From: JAEUIE01 sp046350055
GTDB taxonomy: Bacteria > Planctomycetota > Planctomycetia > Gemmatales > HRBIN36
Direction: 5' to 3'
Length of the DNA stretch: 64,000 nt
NCBI GenBank assembly: GCA_046350055.1
Contig: JAXMBC010000001.1
Coordinates: 2,108,001 to 2,172,000 of the forward strand
Below the pieces are notes generated by a model that saw only the letters and a list, made by a program, of their open reading frames with translations, was not told where the DNA came from and did not search any database. Made by a program: the position numbers and the translations under genes. Positions 62,873 through 64,000 of this stretch are shown here, piece after piece. Each line of letters opens with the position of its first letter. Position 1 is the first letter of the stretch.

Positions 62873-64000
62873 TCAGTCTACCCTTGGCTTCTTGGAGATC
62901 AAGTAGGAACCGAGCACGACGGCATCAAGTTCGCTCCTCGCCAAGGTATCGATTGCAACCTCAGGGGTGCCCACAATGGGTGAGCCATGCAGGTTGAAAC
63001 TGGTGTTCAGCAAGCCGCCTACGCCCGTACGTGCTTTGAATGCCCTGATCAGGTCACGATACTCTGGGTTGAGTTCATTCACCAGTTGCGGACGGATAGT
63101 CTGGTCAAATGGATGTGTGCCAGCACAAAGATCATTGAAGCCCGCTGGAGTGGTGTCAAAGGCTTCGATCATGTAGTACGCCCAGCCCGTCAAATTCTTG
63201 ATGTAGCGAGGAGCATCTTCTTCCAGCACTGATGCGGCAAATGGCATCCAGAAGTCACGTTGCTTGATAGCGAAGTTGAGCTTGCGAATTACTCGCAGAT
63301 CACGTGCATCTGCTAACAGACTGCGATTTCCCAGTGCGCGAGGCCCGACTTCCTCGCGGCCACTGAATCGGCCGATGATCTTGCCTTCGGTGAGGAGTTG
63401 TGCTGCTTCATCGGCCACATTGGCCATTTTGCGAAAAGGCATGCCCGAAGCTTTGGCTGCCTTCTCGCAGTCCTCATCGGTGAAGCCCAGGCCCAGGTAC
63501 ATATCCTTGGGGAGATCGAATCGGGGTGTCGTTCCCTTGTCCTTGCAGAGCTTGGCATAGCCCAGGAGTGCAGCGCCGATCGGAGTACCACCATCATCGC
63601 TGGCAGGAAAAGTGTACATCGCTTCGACTTCAGGCAATTCTCGAATCAGCTTGTTGGCTTTCACGTTGAGGAATGCTCCACCCGCTGTGGCAATCTTTCT
63701 CACCCCCGTGGCCGCAATGGCGTTCTTCACCCACTTCAGCATCATTTCTTCAAAGACCAGTTGACATGCTGCAGCAACATTGTCAAACCGGCGAGCATAG
63801 AGCCGCTTTTTGTAGTAGGCCTGGATGCCGCTGGAGACGTGTCCCGTCTTGTTGCGGAATTCCAGTCCTTCCACACCAAATGATCGGCGAAGTATATCTG
63901 CTACCGATTCCTTGTGTCCATCACCGATGAAGTCGGGGTCACCATAAGGTGCCATGCCCATGAGCTTGTATTCATGCTCGTAGGGCCGCATTCCCAGGTG
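62873..64000 (-). CDS. carbamoyltransferase, NodU/CmcH family (partial)
   Basis: At least 375 residues; the frame continues past the right edge of the window, so the N-terminal part is missing. Visible signatures are H-E-Y-K-L-M-G-M-A-P-Y-G, GGAFLNVKANK (ATP/carbamoyl-adenylate site), R-F-S-G-R-E-E-V-G-P-R-A-L-G-N-R-S, and a C-terminal F-N-L-H-G-S-P-I-V. The family transfers the carbamoyl group from carbamoyl phosphate to sugar hydroxyls in glycans or natural products. It starts the reverse-strand cluster with radical SAM, FkbM and GT2 genes. Confidence 0.9.
   Translation of the reverse strand, partial: HLGMRPYEHEYKLMGMAPYGDPDFIGDGHKESVADILRRSFGVEGLEFRNKTGHVSSGIQAYYKKRLYARRFDNVAAACQLVFEEMMLKWVKNAIAATGVRKIATAGGAFLNVKANKLIRELPEVEAMYTFPASDDGGTPIGAALLGYAKLCKDKGTTPRFDLPKDMYLGLGFTDEDCEKAAKASGMPFRKMANVADEAAQLLTEGKIIGRFSGREEVGPRALGNRSLLADARDLRVIRKLNFAIKQRDFWMPFAASVLEEDAPRYIKNLTGWAYYMIEAFDTTPAGFNDLCAGTHPFDQTIRPQLVNELNPEYRDLIRAFKARTGVGGLLNTSFNLHGSPIVGTPEVAIDTLARSELDAVVLGSYLISKKPRVD

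Overview
The window looks like a stretch of planctomycete chromosome, probably a Gemmatales-type organism of moderate-to-high GC. The signs are a PVC-type heme-binding CxxCH protein with HEAT-like repeats, a Tat-exported Gfo/Idh/MocA oxidoreductase, a membrane Ser/Thr kinase fused to a WD40 sensor, a peroxidase with the N-terminal L-E-D-R-x-P-A motif typical of planctomycete surface proteins, a Gly-rich secreted protein, and many lineage-type hypothetical genes. Taxonomy is inferred from gene content only.

Layout. 0-10.9 kb: MocA-like oxidoreductase, small Sm-like protein, P1B ATPase, WD40 kinase, aminotransferase, and a compact three-gene reverse-strand run ending in a methyltransferase. 11-12.7 kb: a gene-poor stretch with GTGTGCGCGC-cored imperfect repeats, then two lineage-type hypothetical genes. 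13-30.4 kb: a replication and topology neighbourhood with gyrB (13-14.9 kb), dnaA (19.0-20.5 kb) and gyrA (27.7-30.4 kb). Interleaved are a TlpA redoxin, an OlsB-like acyltransferase, a divergent XRE regulator facing dnaA across a clustered ATTGCAT/ATGCGAT site array, the complete proton-translocating transhydrogenase pntAA-pntAB-pntB, a tandem paralogue pair, two Hsp20 genes and coaD. 30.5-44 kb: the large CxxCH protein, a histidine kinase, response regulator and Gly/Pro-rich Spy-like protein, a peroxidase, an MFS transporter and a VIT/VWA protein. 44-53.9 kb: an acyltransferase, a CoA-disulfide-reductase/rhodanese pair, two head-to-head HAD phosphatases, a monooxygenase and thioesterase, a CocE hydrolase, a DUF433/DUF5615 toxin-antitoxin pair, a PII protein and a TrmJ-like methyltransferase. 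53.9-64 kb: two secreted proteins, sdhC-sdhA without an adjacent sdhB, and a reverse-strand glycan or small-molecule decoration cluster (carbamoyltransferase cut by the window edge, radical SAM/SPASM, FkbM methyltransferase, GT2).

The most distinctive non-genic theme is a rich set of palindromic and heptameric repeats. Heptamer arrays lie at 23.5, 43.75 and 52.65 kb, the last forming a perfect 25-bp hairpin. GC-rich palindromes lie at 12.9, 21.85, 30.45, 39.67 and 43.7 kb. A 150-bp palindromic element at 31.5 kb is inserted in frame inside the CxxCH protein gene and adds about 50 residues. No tRNA, rRNA, CRISPR array or insertion-sequence transposase was seen. The strongest candidates for new biology are the in-frame palindromic insertion, the dnaA/XRE shared operator array, and the Spy-like/two-component locus.
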